Of a DNA stretch of 64,000 nucleotides, positions 16,975-26,758 are shown piece by piece. The position numbers and the translations under genes were made by a program. Where the stretch lies: contig CAIVKC010000019.1 in the NCBI GenBank assembly GCA_903906365.1, positions 1 through 64,000 of the forward strand, written 5' to 3'. The stretch comes from an uncultured Bacteroidota bacterium. Lineage in GTDB: Bacteria > Bacteroidota > Bacteroidia > Chitinophagales > Chitinophagaceae. The notes under the pieces were generated by a model. The model was not told the DNA's origin. It ran no database searches and saw only the letters and a list, made by a program, of their open reading frames with translations. Position 1 is the first letter of the stretch. Every line of letters starts with the position of its first letter.

Positions 16975-19900
16975 ATGTGTAAAAAATTTTTGAACGCCCC
17001 CTTGTTACAATGGCCCATGCTGTTGTTAGGCTTCCTGCTTGTTTTCTCCGGCCCCTCCATGGCCCAGAACAGCAATGCCCCCAAGGGACAAATCATTGTA
17101 AAAGGAAGGGTATCCGATGCCAGCGGCCCGCTGGCAGGGGCCAATGTGATGGAAAAAGGCGGCTCCAGGGGGGCTACCACCGATTCTTCCGGGAATTTTA
17201 CAATTCCGGTCTCGGGGCCTGATGCCATCCTGGTCTTCTCCTTCATCGGCTATGAGAACCTGGAAATGCCTGTAAGGGGAAAGAACTTCCTGCAGGCCAA
17301 ACTGCAGCCGGGCAGGGGTGAGAACCTCTCCGGTGTAGTAGTCACCGCCCTGGGCATCACCCGCAACAAAAAATCACTCGGATACGATGTAGGCCAGGTG
17401 AGCGGGGAAGAAATGAACCGGGTAGCCCAGACCAATGTACTCAATGCCATGGCCGGAAAGGTCTCCGGCGTGACCATCAGCTCCACCGGGGCTTCACCCA
17501 CCTCTTCGGTCAGCGTGGTCATCCGCGGCACCCGGTCACTGAACAGCGACAACCAGCCGCTCTTTGTGATTGACGGGGTACCAGTCAAAAACAGCCTGAG
17601 CAATATTGGCACCAATACCGGCAGCGGCAATGATGTGGATTATGGAAATGTGATTTCCGATCTCAACCCCAATGACATTGAAAGTGTTTCCATCCTCAAA
17701 GGGCCGAGCGCCGCTGCCCTGTACGGTTCCAGGGCCGGAAACGGCGTGGTACTGATCACCACCAAGAGCGGAAAGAAAAGCAAAGGCCTGGGTGTTACCT
17801 TCAATTCCAATACCGAGGCGGCGATCCCTTACCACTACCTCCCCAACAATATGGATTATACCGTGGGTACTGACCCCTACACCACGCCCAATGGCTTTAA
17901 CAGCTGGAATGGCGTACTGGTGGATCTGGCCGGTACCAACACCTACCGCTTTGGCACCCCGCTCAACAAGGGACTCAGCGCCATCCAGTGGAACAGCCCG
18001 CAGGACGCCAGCGGCAATTACCTGCCCCTGCCGATGGTCAGCCATCCGAACCTGAAGAATTTTGTGCAGACCGGCATTACTTCCACCAACAGCGTGGCGG
18101 TGGAGAATTCAACCGACAGGGACAATTACCGGTTCTCCTATACCAATATGGCCAACCAGGGAATTATCCCCACGACCGGTCTGAGCAGGCATAACCTGGC
18201 TCTTAACATAGAACATAAACTAAACAGCGCCCTCAAACTGACTTCCGTGATCAATTACAGCCGTTCCAACTCCGACAATGTGGTGGGCGGCAATGACGGG
18301 GTACTCAAATATGTAGCTTATCTGTCCCCCAGTGTGGACATTCGCCAGATGAAGAACTACTGGCTGACCCCCGGCATCCAGCAGCGCAAGGCGCTGCCAC
18401 CGGTTGGTGTGGACCAGAGTCCCGGGGCGCCTGACCAGGCATCCAACGGGGACGACAACCCCTGGTTTGTACTCAATCAGGTAAAAAACAGCTTTTTGAG
18501 AAACCATCTATTCGGGAACCTGAAATTAAATTACCAGATCAGCCCGCATGTAAGCGCCTTTATGCGTTATTCACAGGACCTGTTCTATGAAAACAGGGAA
18601 ACCAAGATCTCCAAGAGTTTTGACGGGGAACTCAACGGTTATTATGGCCTGACCAACATTCACAATTCGGAGAGCAACACGGACTTTTTGGTCACCTATC
18701 AGAATTCCTTCCTGGAGAAATTCGACCTCTCCGCCTCTGCCGGGGGTAACCTCCAGTATGTGTACGGTGCCTCCAACCAGGTCTATTCAGCCTCAGGTGG
18801 CGGAATCATCGCCCCTGAATTCTTCAATGTCTCCAACATATCCCGGGACAATATCCGCAATAACTCCGGATGGAACCAAAAGGCGGTCTACAGCTTGTAC
18901 GGCACGGCCTCCCTGGGTTACCAGGGCATGGCCTACCTGGACCTGACCGGAAGGAATGACTGGTCAAGCACCCTGCCTGTCGGTCAGAACTCCTATTTCT
19001 ATCCTTCTGCTTCCTTAAGCCTGCTGATCAACAAGATGCTGAACCTGGGTCACAACATCAGCCTGCTGAAACTGCGTGGCGGATGGGCCAGTGTGGGTAA
19101 GGATACCGACCCCTACAATCTTTATGGCACGGTAGGCGTGGGCAGCTTCGGGGGCATCATCACCCAATCCACTTCTTCTACCCTGAAGAACCCCAATCTG
19201 AAACCGGAGCAGGCCGTTTCCACCGAACTGGGAGTCGAGCTGGCTATGTTCAAAAGCAGGCTTCGTTTTGAAGGGACCATTTACCGGTCCGATAACAAAA
19301 ACCAGATATTGTCGATCAGCACCCCCGGCTCCTCCGGGTATACAGGCCGCCAGATCAATGCAGGTCTGGTGCGCAGCCAGGGCATCGAACTGAGAATTGG
19401 CGGAACCCTTATTTCCAACAAGGACTGGACATGGGATATGAGTGTAAATTATACCCATAACGATGCTTATATTATGTCCCTCGCCCCCGGGGTGAACTAT
19501 TTCTCCTTCTGGCAGGACGGACGCAGTGGTTCCTGGACCTATGCCAAAGGCCAGCCCATTCCCAATAATTTCGATGCCAACGGCAAGCAGGTCATCAGCG
19601 ACGGGAAACTGGGGCAGCTCTGGGATAACCAGATTGCCACCGTTACCGATAAGAGCTCACCTTATTACGGGTATCCCCTGCTGGACAACGGCGGCTTCCT
19701 GCAGACCGTGGGAAATGGCGACTTCCAGCATAAAGTGGTGGTTGGCAACTATAACCCCCGCCTGCTCATGGGCATGCAGACCTCCGTTTCCTGGAAGATG
19801 CTGACCCTCAATGCCAGCTTTGACATGCGCCTGGGAGGCACCTTCTTTTCACAGACCTACCGTTATATGCAGTCCGATGCGGCCATGGAGCGGCAGACCA

Positions 19901-20493
19901 ATGTGGGCATCCCCATACCTGCGGCCCATCAAAATGACATCCCCGGTTATCTCAAAACCAATCCCAATGCCTTCATCAAGATCCAGGGTAGACTGGCCCA
20001 GTTCCACCTGGTGGGCGGACCTACCAAAGAGACCGGCGGCTTTCCCTATACGGATAATGGCAACATCACCATCAACGATGGCGCCTTTTATCCCGGCGTC
20101 TATGACGATGGCAATGGCGGATATGTGGAGAACCTGGGCGATCCCAGCGTGACCAAACTGGATAATTACGAGGATGCCGTAACCGCCAGCTGGCCTTTTG
20201 CCAGAATGAGCATGTTCGACGCCTCCTATATCAAATTGCGTGAACTGACACTGACCGCGCAGCTGCCCAAAAGGTGGTCCGATGCGCTGCACCTGCAGGG
20301 AATTTCCTTTGGGGTATATACCCGCAATATCATCATCTGGACCAAGGCCAAGGCGGGCATTGATCCGGAACTGGCTTTCCAGTACCAGACCGGACCCCAG
20401 GGCAATGGCTCCCAGTTCAGGCAGGGTATCGAACGCTACAACATCACCCCCTGGACGATTCCGGCCGGTGTAAAACTCAATGTTCATTTCTAA
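16975..20493 (+). CDS. SusC/RagA-type TonB-dependent outer-membrane transporter
   Basis: 1172-residue outer-membrane porin. In order: signal peptide ending SMAQ, a carboxypeptidase-D-like domain (IIVKGRVSDASGPLAGANV to about residue 100), the plug domain with GVVVTALGITRNKKSLGYDVG, SVVIRGTRSLNSDNQPLFVIDGVPV and PNDIESVSILKGPSAAALYGSRAGNGVVLITTK, then a large beta barrel ending in aromatic-terminated strands (GVKLNVHF). It pairs with the SusD gene directly downstream and takes up oligosaccharides with energy from TonB. No sigma/anti-sigma pair is adjacent; the DeoR-type gene upstream is the nearest regulator. The GH20 gene downstream suggests amino-sugar glycans or peptidoglycan fragments as cargo. 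Confidence 0.96.
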   Translation: MCKKFLNAPLLQWPMLLLGFLLVFSGPSMAQNSNAPKGQIIVKGRVSDASGPLAGANVMEKGGSRGATTDSSGNFTIPVSGPDAILVFSFIGYENLEMPVRGKNFLQAKLQPGRGENLSGVVVTALGITRNKKSLGYDVGQVSGEEMNRVAQTNVLNAMAGKVSGVTISSTGASPTSSVSVVIRGTRSLNSDNQPLFVIDGVPVKNSLSNIGTNTGSGNDVDYGNVISDLNPNDIESVSILKGPSAAALYGSRAGNGVVLITTKSGKKSKGLGVTFNSNTEAAIPYHYLPNNMDYTVGTDPYTTPNGFNSWNGVLVDLAGTNTYRFGTPLNKGLSAIQWNSPQDASGNYLPLPMVSHPNLKNFVQTGITSTNSVAVENSTDRDNYRFSYTNMANQGIIPTTGLSRHNLALNIEHKLNSALKLTSVINYSRSNSDNVVGGNDGVLKYVAYLSPSVDIRQMKNYWLTPGIQQRKALPPVGVDQSPGAPDQASNGDDNPWFVLNQVKNSFLRNHLFGNLKLNYQISPHVSAFMRYSQDLFYENRETKISKSFDGELNGYYGLTNIHNSESNTDFLVTYQNSFLEKFDLSASAGGNLQYVYGASNQVYSASGGGIIAPEFFNVSNISRDNIRNNSGWNQKAVYSLYGTASLGYQGMAYLDLTGRNDWSSTLPVGQNSYFYPSASLSLLINKMLNLGHNISLLKLRGGWASVGKDTDPYNLYGTVGVGSFGGIITQSTSSTLKNPNLKPEQAVSTELGVELAMFKSRLRFEGTIYRSDNKNQILSISTPGSSGYTGRQINAGLVRSQGIELRIGGTLISNKDWTWDMSVNYTHNDAYIMSLAPGVNYFSFWQDGRSGSWTYAKGQPIPNNFDANGKQVISDGKLGQLWDNQIATVTDKSSPYYGYPLLDNGGFLQTVGNGDFQHKVVVGNYNPRLLMGMQTSVSWKMLTLNASFDMRLGGTFFSQTYRYMQSDAAMERQTNVGIPIPAAHQNDIPGYLKTNPNAFIKIQGRLAQFHLVGGPTKETGGFPYTDNGNITINDGAFYPGVYDDGNGGYVENLGDPSVTKLDNYEDAVTASWPFARMSMFDASYIKLRELTLTAQLPKRWSDALHLQGISFGVYTRNIIIWTKAKAGIDPELAFQYQTGPQGNGSQFRQGIERYNITPWTIPAGVKLNVHF

Positions 20494-20527
20494 GACCTAC
20501 ATTCAGTCAAATCTAAAAATACTCAAA

Positions 20528-22300
20528 ATGAAAAGCGCAAAGAAAATAGGAACAGTAATATGCGTTTTCTTTATAATAGTTACCCTGGGGGACTCGTGCA
20601 AGAAATTCACGGTGTTAAACAGTGATCCCAACTCGATCACCCCGGACCTGGCTTCCCCCGATTACCTGATGGCCAATGTGCTGACCCAGTCGGCGATGTG
20701 GTATGGCAACCTGGGTTCGGGCATGATGTCGGGCGCGGTACAGCAAACCTACCAGGATGCCTTCGGTAACGGCTTCAGCGGCTACCAGTGGGATCCAACT
20801 CCCTGGAATACCAACTACTCCATCCTGCGCGATAACAAACTGCTCAACCAGAAGGCTGTAGCCAACGGCTGGCGCTTTCACCAGGGCGTTTCCCTGGTCA
20901 TGCGGGCCTTTAACTTTGGCAACATCGCTGATTTCTGGGGTGATGCGCCGGATTCTTCGGCCCTCAACGGCGACAAAGCCGGAAGCCAGAACCAGTTTCC
21001 GGTTTTCGATGCCCAGGACCAGGTCTATGCCCGTGTAATCTCCACCTTACAGCAGGCCATTCCGCTGCTGCAGGGTACCATGGACGAACACAAGGAAATC
21101 ACCCCGGTGACCATTTCCTCCGACGTGTATTACGGCGGAAATCCGGTGGCCTGGAAAAAGTTCGCCTTTTCCCTGATGCTGCGCTATTACATGCGCCTTT
21201 CCTCCAAAATGAACGTTCAGTCAGCCGTGGAAGCCGTGGCCGACAGTGTATTTCAGTCAAATGACGATGACGCTCAGATGGTACTGCCCGGCGCTGACCA
21301 GGGAACTTCCTACCAGTTCTGCTCCAAGTTCAACGGAGCTTCCGGTTACGACAGGAACAAGATGTGCGGTACGCTGACCATGAAACTAAAAGCACTCAAA
21401 GATCCCCGTGTGGTCATCATGGCCCAGCCGGTGGTCACCCCTTCGATAGTTGACGCCAGCCAGTTTGCGCCCGGGGATAACACGACCCTGGTCAACCTGG
21501 TCAATGGCATACGCTATATCAACCCTGCCGCTGCCACCGCTTCCAAATTCAAGCAGTTTGACCCGGCCACCTACCTGCAGGACCGCCCCTATGGCGCCGT
21601 ACTGTCCAATATCTACAGCCTCTACGATACCTCCTCCTATTATGTGGGTATCCCTCCCAGTTATGGCAACAATGATTTCCAGTATAACATCAACGGAGCA
21701 GGCAACCAGGCCTATTCGCTCAATGACTACGTATCCTACCTGAGAAGGGATATCTATGACAATCCCAGCGGCCCACTGCTGGTGCAGAAGCTGGCTTCCT
21801 ACAGTGAAATGTGTTTTGACCTGGCGGAGGCTTCCCTGAACGGCTGGACTATTAAAGGATCCGCTGCCCAGTGGTACAACGCAGGAATACAGGCTTCCTT
21901 TGACAAGTGGCAGGTCTTCAGCAGCTACCAGTCTGACGTCAATAATTATTATGGCTGCGTCAAGGATGCTGCCAGTTACCTGGCCCAGCCGGCGGTAGCC
22001 TATAACGGCACGCTGCAGCAGATCATCGAACAGAAATGGATCGCTTCCTGGCAGGCCTGCAATGAAGCCTATATGGACTGGAGAAGGACAGGGTTTCCTT
22101 CCCTGACCATCGGATGGGCTTCCTACCGGGGAGCCATACCCGTAAGGTTCGCCTACGATAACACAGAACTGCAGAACAATTCGGCCAACGGGGATGCCGC
22201 CATTGCCAAACTCCAGACAAGCCCTTATGTGGGTCCGGACGGCAACAACAGTTCCTGGTCGAAATTCTGGTTATTGCAGGGAACCGGCAAGCCCTGGTAA
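20528..22300 (+). CDS. SusD/RagB-like outer-membrane glycan-binding lipoprotein
   Basis: 590 residues from the ATG at 20528; the upstream in-frame ATG at 20480 overlaps the SusC stop and lacks a signal. The N-terminus (MKSAKKIGTVICVFFIIVTLGDSC) ends in a lipobox cysteine followed by KK. The body resembles the SusD-like_2 group (LNSDPNSITPDLASPDYLMANVLTQSAMWYG, DKWQVFSSY, IEQKWIASWQACNEAYMDWRRTGFPSL). It forms the lid over the SusC channel and binds the incoming glycan at the cell surface. It follows SusC by 34 bp and precedes GH20 by 17 bp, so the three are one transcription unit. Confidence 0.95.
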   Translation: MKSAKKIGTVICVFFIIVTLGDSCKKFTVLNSDPNSITPDLASPDYLMANVLTQSAMWYGNLGSGMMSGAVQQTYQDAFGNGFSGYQWDPTPWNTNYSILRDNKLLNQKAVANGWRFHQGVSLVMRAFNFGNIADFWGDAPDSSALNGDKAGSQNQFPVFDAQDQVYARVISTLQQAIPLLQGTMDEHKEITPVTISSDVYYGGNPVAWKKFAFSLMLRYYMRLSSKMNVQSAVEAVADSVFQSNDDDAQMVLPGADQGTSYQFCSKFNGASGYDRNKMCGTLTMKLKALKDPRVVIMAQPVVTPSIVDASQFAPGDNTTLVNLVNGIRYINPAAATASKFKQFDPATYLQDRPYGAVLSNIYSLYDTSSYYVGIPPSYGNNDFQYNINGAGNQAYSLNDYVSYLRRDIYDNPSGPLLVQKLASYSEMCFDLAEASLNGWTIKGSAAQWYNAGIQASFDKWQVFSSYQSDVNNYYGCVKDAASYLAQPAVAYNGTLQQIIEQKWIASWQACNEAYMDWRRTGFPSLTIGWASYRGAIPVRFAYDNTELQNNSANGDAAIAKLQTSPYVGPDGNNSSWSKFWLLQGTGKPW

Positions 22301-22317
22301 CAGGCTGCCAAGAAAGC

Positions 22318-24357
22318 ATGATGGCTCAAAAGTTTATATTAATATGCTGTGCGCTGCTGGCAGGCCTGCTGGCCAGGACCCAGGAAAACAACAGCCTGAA
22401 CCTGATGCCGGTGCCGGTTTTGCTGACAGCCCACCCGGGCAGGGTGGATATTGGCGAAGGCTTCCGGGTATCCGTGCGCGGCAAACCGGACCGGCGCATC
22501 TTTGCGGAAGCCAGCCGGTTTGTCCGCCGCCTCTCCGAGCGCACGGGTATCTTCTTGGACCACCAGGGCTTCGTGAGCCCCTCGGACAGCAGCCCCTCAG
22601 CGGCCCTGCTGATACAGATCAGGCGTCCGGGTTCCCTGAAACTGGGGGAGGACGAAAGCTACTCGCTGGAAAGCGGCGGCGGCCAGGTGATCCTTTCCGC
22701 CGTGACCGATATCGGGGCCATCCGCGGACTGGAGACCCTGTTGCAATTGGTCAGCGCCGATGAAAAGGGCTATTTTTTCCCGGGACTCAGTATACGAGAC
22801 TACCCCCGCTTTGCCTGGAGGGGTCTGCTGCTGGACGTGGCGCTTCATTTCATGCCCGTCGACCAGATCAAAAGAACCCTGGACGGCATGGCCTGCGTCA
22901 AAATGAACGTGCTTCACCTGCACCTCTGCAATGACCAGGGTTTCCGGGTGGAGTCCAGGCGTTTCCCCCGGCTGCAGCAGGTGGCCTCCGACGGCGTCTA
23001 TTACACGCAGCAGGAGATTCGCGAACTGGTGGCCTACGCATCGCAGCGCGGCATTCGCATCGTACCCGAATTTGTCGTGCCGGCCCATACCACGGCCATC
23101 CTGACTGCCTACCCCCAGTGGGCCAGTGTAAAAAGAAAGTACTCCCTGCAGCGATATTTTGGGGTGTTCGACCCCGTGATGGATCCCACCAATGAACGGC
23201 TCTACCCCTTTTTGGACACCCTTTTTTCGGAGATGGCCTCCCTTTTTCCCGATGCCTATTTCCACATCGGCGGGGATGAAAATACCGGTAAGGACTGGCA
23301 AAGTGAGCCGCATATCCGCCGGTTCATGGCTGAACGGGGCATGAAATCCTTTATGGACCTGCAGACCTATTTCAACCGCCGCCTGCTGCCCATCATTGAA
23401 AAAAACGGAAAGACCATGATGGGCTGGGATGAGATCCTGCAGCCGGGCGTTCCAAAACAGATCGTCATCCAGTCCTGGCGGGGCAATGCCTCTTTTTACG
23501 GATCCCTGCGCCAGGGATACAGGGCCATCCTTTCCTATGGATATTATATTGACCTGATACAACCGGCTTCCTACCATTACCAGAATGATCCGATTCCCGA
23601 CTCGGCGGCCCTGTCGGCCCAGGAGCAGCAGCGTGTACTGGGTGGTGAAGCCACCATGTGGAGTGAACTGGTCTCACCCCTCACGGTCGATTCCAGGATA
23701 TGGCCGCGTACCGCGGCCATTGCAGAGCGGCTTTGGTCCCCCCGATCTGTAACCGATACGGAGGATATGTATCGCCGGCTGGATATAATAAGCCTTGGGC
23801 TGGAAGCCCTCGGGCTGCGCCACAGGACCTATAAACAGGTGCTGCTGCGACAGCTGGCCCACGGAGACGACACCCGCTCACTGGAAGTACTTTCCGACCT
23901 GATTGAACCGCTGAAGATCTATGAAAGAAACCAGGGGGATACGATGTATACCGTCTTTTCCCCGCTGACCAAGCTCGCTGATCTGGCCTCTCCCGACCAG
24001 CCGCAGCCCAGGATCTTCAGCCGTGAAGTGGATTCCTTCCTGTTGCACCCCTCCCCGGCTCTGAGACAGCTGTTGTGGGACAAATTAAACTGCTGGAAAC
24101 AAAATGACGCCCTTTTCCAAAGACTGCTGCTGGGCGCCCCGGTGCTTCGGGAGGCCGCCGGATTGTCCCGGAACCTGTCGCTGCTGGCGGGAGCGGGACT
24201 GGATGCCATGGAGGCCCTGGATGCCGGAAGGAAAATGGACGGGGCCTGGCTGGAGCAGCAACTGCTGGTTGCCGCCCGCGCCCGCCAGCAGGGCGGAAGA
24301 TGCGAATTGCAGGTAGTCGACGCCGTTCAAAGACTGATCGAGCGGGCTGCCCGTTAA
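22318..24357 (+). CDS. GH20 beta-N-acetylhexosaminidase
   Basis: 679-residue secreted enzyme with signal peptide, a GH20b-type N-terminal domain (about 30-160) and the GH20 barrel: RGLLLDVALHFMPVDQIK, VLHLHLCNDQGFR, then HIGGDENTG with the catalytic Asp320-Glu321 pair. The C-terminal 200 residues are helical and unassigned. GH20 enzymes remove terminal GlcNAc or GalNAc by substrate-assisted catalysis. Two usual motifs are altered: PEIDMPGH is PEFVVPAH, and the DDQG motif is NDQG, so specificity may differ from standard hexosaminidases. Directly downstream of SusCD and near murQ and the kinase, it probably supplies amino sugars for that pathway. Confidence 0.9.
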   Translation: MMAQKFILICCALLAGLLARTQENNSLNLMPVPVLLTAHPGRVDIGEGFRVSVRGKPDRRIFAEASRFVRRLSERTGIFLDHQGFVSPSDSSPSAALLIQIRRPGSLKLGEDESYSLESGGGQVILSAVTDIGAIRGLETLLQLVSADEKGYFFPGLSIRDYPRFAWRGLLLDVALHFMPVDQIKRTLDGMACVKMNVLHLHLCNDQGFRVESRRFPRLQQVASDGVYYTQQEIRELVAYASQRGIRIVPEFVVPAHTTAILTAYPQWASVKRKYSLQRYFGVFDPVMDPTNERLYPFLDTLFSEMASLFPDAYFHIGGDENTGKDWQSEPHIRRFMAERGMKSFMDLQTYFNRRLLPIIEKNGKTMMGWDEILQPGVPKQIVIQSWRGNASFYGSLRQGYRAILSYGYYIDLIQPASYHYQNDPIPDSAALSAQEQQRVLGGEATMWSELVSPLTVDSRIWPRTAAIAERLWSPRSVTDTEDMYRRLDIISLGLEALGLRHRTYKQVLLRQLAHGDDTRSLEVLSDLIEPLKIYERNQGDTMYTVFSPLTKLADLASPDQPQPRIFSREVDSFLLHPSPALRQLLWDKLNCWKQNDALFQRLLLGAPVLREAAGLSRNLSLLAGAGLDAMEALDAGRKMDGAWLEQQLLVAARARQQGGRCELQVVDAVQRLIERAAR

Positions 24358-24390
24358 TATAGCGGCTATGCCGCCATGACTTTCATGCTC

Positions 24391-24474
24391 CCCTGGGGGC
24401 TGAGCCCAGGGATGCCTGCCATCTTACCATCTTCAAAAAAAACCCGCCCATGCCCGGCAAGCCGGACGGGGCGG
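24391..24474. other. Two intergenic stem-loops between GH20 and the propeller genes
   Basis: First hairpin: CCCTGGG (24391-24397) with CCCAGGG (24405-24411). Second, stronger: outer stem CCGCCC (24444-24449) with GGGCGG (24469-24474), inner stem CCGGC (24454-24458) with GCCGG (24461-24465). An A-tract (24435-24442) precedes the second, so it would act as a classic terminator only on the minus strand. On the plus strand it may attenuate read-through or protect the upstream mRNA. Confidence 0.45.
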
Positions 24475-24492
24475 CAACCATAGGACAAGCAC

Positions 24493-26742
24493 ATGAGAAA
24501 ATTATTCATCCTGGCTGTTTGGCTGTTTTGTGTTACCGGCATCTTTGCCCGGCAGTCCCCTGCGGCCCCGCCGGTGGCCCATCGCGGCCATGATCCGCGG
24601 GGGTTTTACCAGGAATACCAGGAAGTCTATCCACTGGCCGGTGCGATTGCCCAAAGCAATGTGCGCTGCATCCTGGCTGACAAAGCCGGTAGCATCTTCA
24701 TCACCACGGAGGCCGGTGTGTACAGGAAACTACCCGGCGACAGGCTTTTTTCCCCGCTTCCCATGGCCGACTCTGACCAGGGGCCGGCCTATGCCCTGGC
24801 CCTGGACACAGCGGGCGGGGTCTGGATCGGAAACTGGAAAGGCGTATACAGATATTTCAGGGACAGCCTGAAGCGGATACCCGGCACCGTTGGACCCATG
24901 TCGGTGCTCTGCACGGCGCGGGAAGGCATCTACGGCATCGGCCCGGGGGGCGTTTTTTGGATGACCCCCGAAAATGGCCGGCGTATAAACTATCCCCTCC
25001 CAAGGTCCGTGCGCAGCGCGGTCTCTGACGGCAAAGGGGGAATCTGGGCCGCCAGTGATGTGGGGCTCTACCATGCCAGCCCGACAGGCACGCAGCATTA
25101 TTATAATACCCGCTGGCTGCTCAGCGCTGCCCTCAAGGGGCTGGCAACCGGCCCGCGGGGTGAACTCTGGGCGGCGGGACTGGGCGGCGTGTCGGTTCTG
25201 GAGGGCAACAAGCACCCCCGATTTATAGGACCCTCACAGGGATGCCCTTCCATCCATACCAGCTGCGTAAAACGCTCACCCGAGGGCGTGATGTGGGTAG
25301 GATCCCGGGTCGGGGTGGTGCGATTCAACCCGGATGGGACCCATTCTTTACTGTTCAGCCGTCGCTGGCTGGCAGATGACCAGGTCAACGACCTGTGCTT
25401 CGACGACCAGGGCGATGCCTGGGTAGCCACCCAGCAGGGCGTCAGCGTCATCCGGAAAAAATGGATGACCCTGGAGGAGAAGCAGGACTATTTTTATAGG
25501 GTACTGATGGCAAGACATATGCGGGCGCCCTGGACAGCCGGCCAGTGCCACCTGCCCGTTGCAGGGGATACTACCCGCTGGGAGCCGCAGGATGATGACA
25601 ATGACGGGGAATATACGGGCAACTACCTGGCCATGGAATCCTTTCGCTATGCTGCCACCAAAAATCCGGATGCCCGGGAAAAGGCCAGGAAGGCCTTCCA
25701 TTTTTTGATGCAGCTCCAGGAAATCACCGGCGGGGACGGCTATTTTGCACGCAGTATGGTACCCCTGTCCTGGGCCGGCCGGGTGCATGATCCCAACCGC
25801 CGCTATACCGCCCAGGAGCTGGCCGATGAACTGGTGGGGGAGCCCCGTTTCAAGCCGGTGGAAGTCCGCTGGCACAAATCCGCGGATGGTCAGTGGCTCT
25901 GGAAAGGTGATGCCAGCTCCGATGAATGGTGCGGCCATATGATGGGATATTTTTTTTATTACCGGCTGGCCGCGGACGAAGCGGAAAAAATCCTGGTGCG
26001 CCGCCATATAACCTCACTGGCTGACCACCTGATCGCCCATGAATTTAATATGACTGATCCCGACGGTCAGCATACGCGCTGGTCTGTATGGTCGCCCGCT
26101 TCCCTGAACCGGGATCCGGAATGGGCCCCCGACCGTGCCCAGAACTCCCTGGAACTGCTGGGGTTTTTGAAACTCGCCTATTATTGCAGCGGTGACAATA
26201 AGTATCAGCAGCATTACCTGCACCTCATAAAGGCAGAGCATTACCTGGACAATGCCGCGCAGATAGTCCGTCAGAACCCGGCCTGGTTCATTTATTTTGA
26301 CGCCACGCTGCAGGCTTATATCTATCCCATCCTGCTGCAGTGCGAAAAGGATCCCCGGCTGCTGGCCGTGTACCGGCAGCTGGCAGACCGGTGGATACAA
26401 GTCCGCAAAAAAGACCAGAACCCGCTGATCAGTTACCTGTACAGCTATGGCCGTGGCAGAAAAATCACACCAAAAGCATCCCTGGATTTTTTGCGGGATA
26501 CGCCCCTTGACCTGGTGGACTGGGATATCGACCACTCCAAGCGGGAGGATATCCGGCTGACCCATGCCCCCGTACTCAATGAATGGCAACTGGAAACCGT
26601 ACCGCCTCCTGCCATCCGGAGCATCGTGCGCTGGGATAAGAATCCCTGGGGCCTGGTCAGGGGTGCGCCGGACTCAGAAATGGAACCGGTCTTCTGGCTT
26701 TTACCTTACTGGATGGGCCGCACCCTCCGGATGATACCCTAA
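24493..26742 (+). CDS. Secreted beta-propeller plus helical-barrel protein, copy 1
   Basis: 749 residues with a signal peptide (MRKLFILAVWLFCVTGIFARQ). Residues about 50 to 335 are Reg_prop-like propeller repeats (GSIFITTEAGVYR, GGVWIGNWKGVYRY, GGIWAASDVGLYH, GVMWVGSRVGVVRF, GDAWVATQQGVSVI), as in the sensor part of hybrid two-component proteins, but no membrane or kinase segment follows. Instead residues about 340 to 740 form an alpha-rich domain with DDDNDGEYTGNYLAMESFRYAA and SSDEWCGHMMGYFFYY, resembling the alpha/alpha barrels of glycosidases, lyases or epimerases. The tandem neighbour has the same architecture. A catalytic role is likely but the family is not recognised. It follows the GH20 gene by 135 bp. 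Confidence 0.75.
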   Translation: MRKLFILAVWLFCVTGIFARQSPAAPPVAHRGHDPRGFYQEYQEVYPLAGAIAQSNVRCILADKAGSIFITTEAGVYRKLPGDRLFSPLPMADSDQGPAYALALDTAGGVWIGNWKGVYRYFRDSLKRIPGTVGPMSVLCTAREGIYGIGPGGVFWMTPENGRRINYPLPRSVRSAVSDGKGGIWAASDVGLYHASPTGTQHYYNTRWLLSAALKGLATGPRGELWAAGLGGVSVLEGNKHPRFIGPSQGCPSIHTSCVKRSPEGVMWVGSRVGVVRFNPDGTHSLLFSRRWLADDQVNDLCFDDQGDAWVATQQGVSVIRKKWMTLEEKQDYFYRVLMARHMRAPWTAGQCHLPVAGDTTRWEPQDDDNDGEYTGNYLAMESFRYAATKNPDAREKARKAFHFLMQLQEITGGDGYFARSMVPLSWAGRVHDPNRRYTAQELADELVGEPRFKPVEVRWHKSADGQWLWKGDASSDEWCGHMMGYFFYYRLAADEAEKILVRRHITSLADHLIAHEFNMTDPDGQHTRWSVWSPASLNRDPEWAPDRAQNSLELLGFLKLAYYCSGDNKYQQHYLHLIKAEHYLDNAAQIVRQNPAWFIYFDATLQAYIYPILLQCEKDPRLLAVYRQLADRWIQVRKKDQNPLISYLYSYGRGRKITPKASLDFLRDTPLDLVDWDIDHSKREDIRLTHAPVLNEWQLETVPPPAIRSIVRWDKNPWGLVRGAPDSEMEPVFWLLPYWMGRTLRMIP

Positions 26743-26758
26743 AAATGAGCATCCTATT

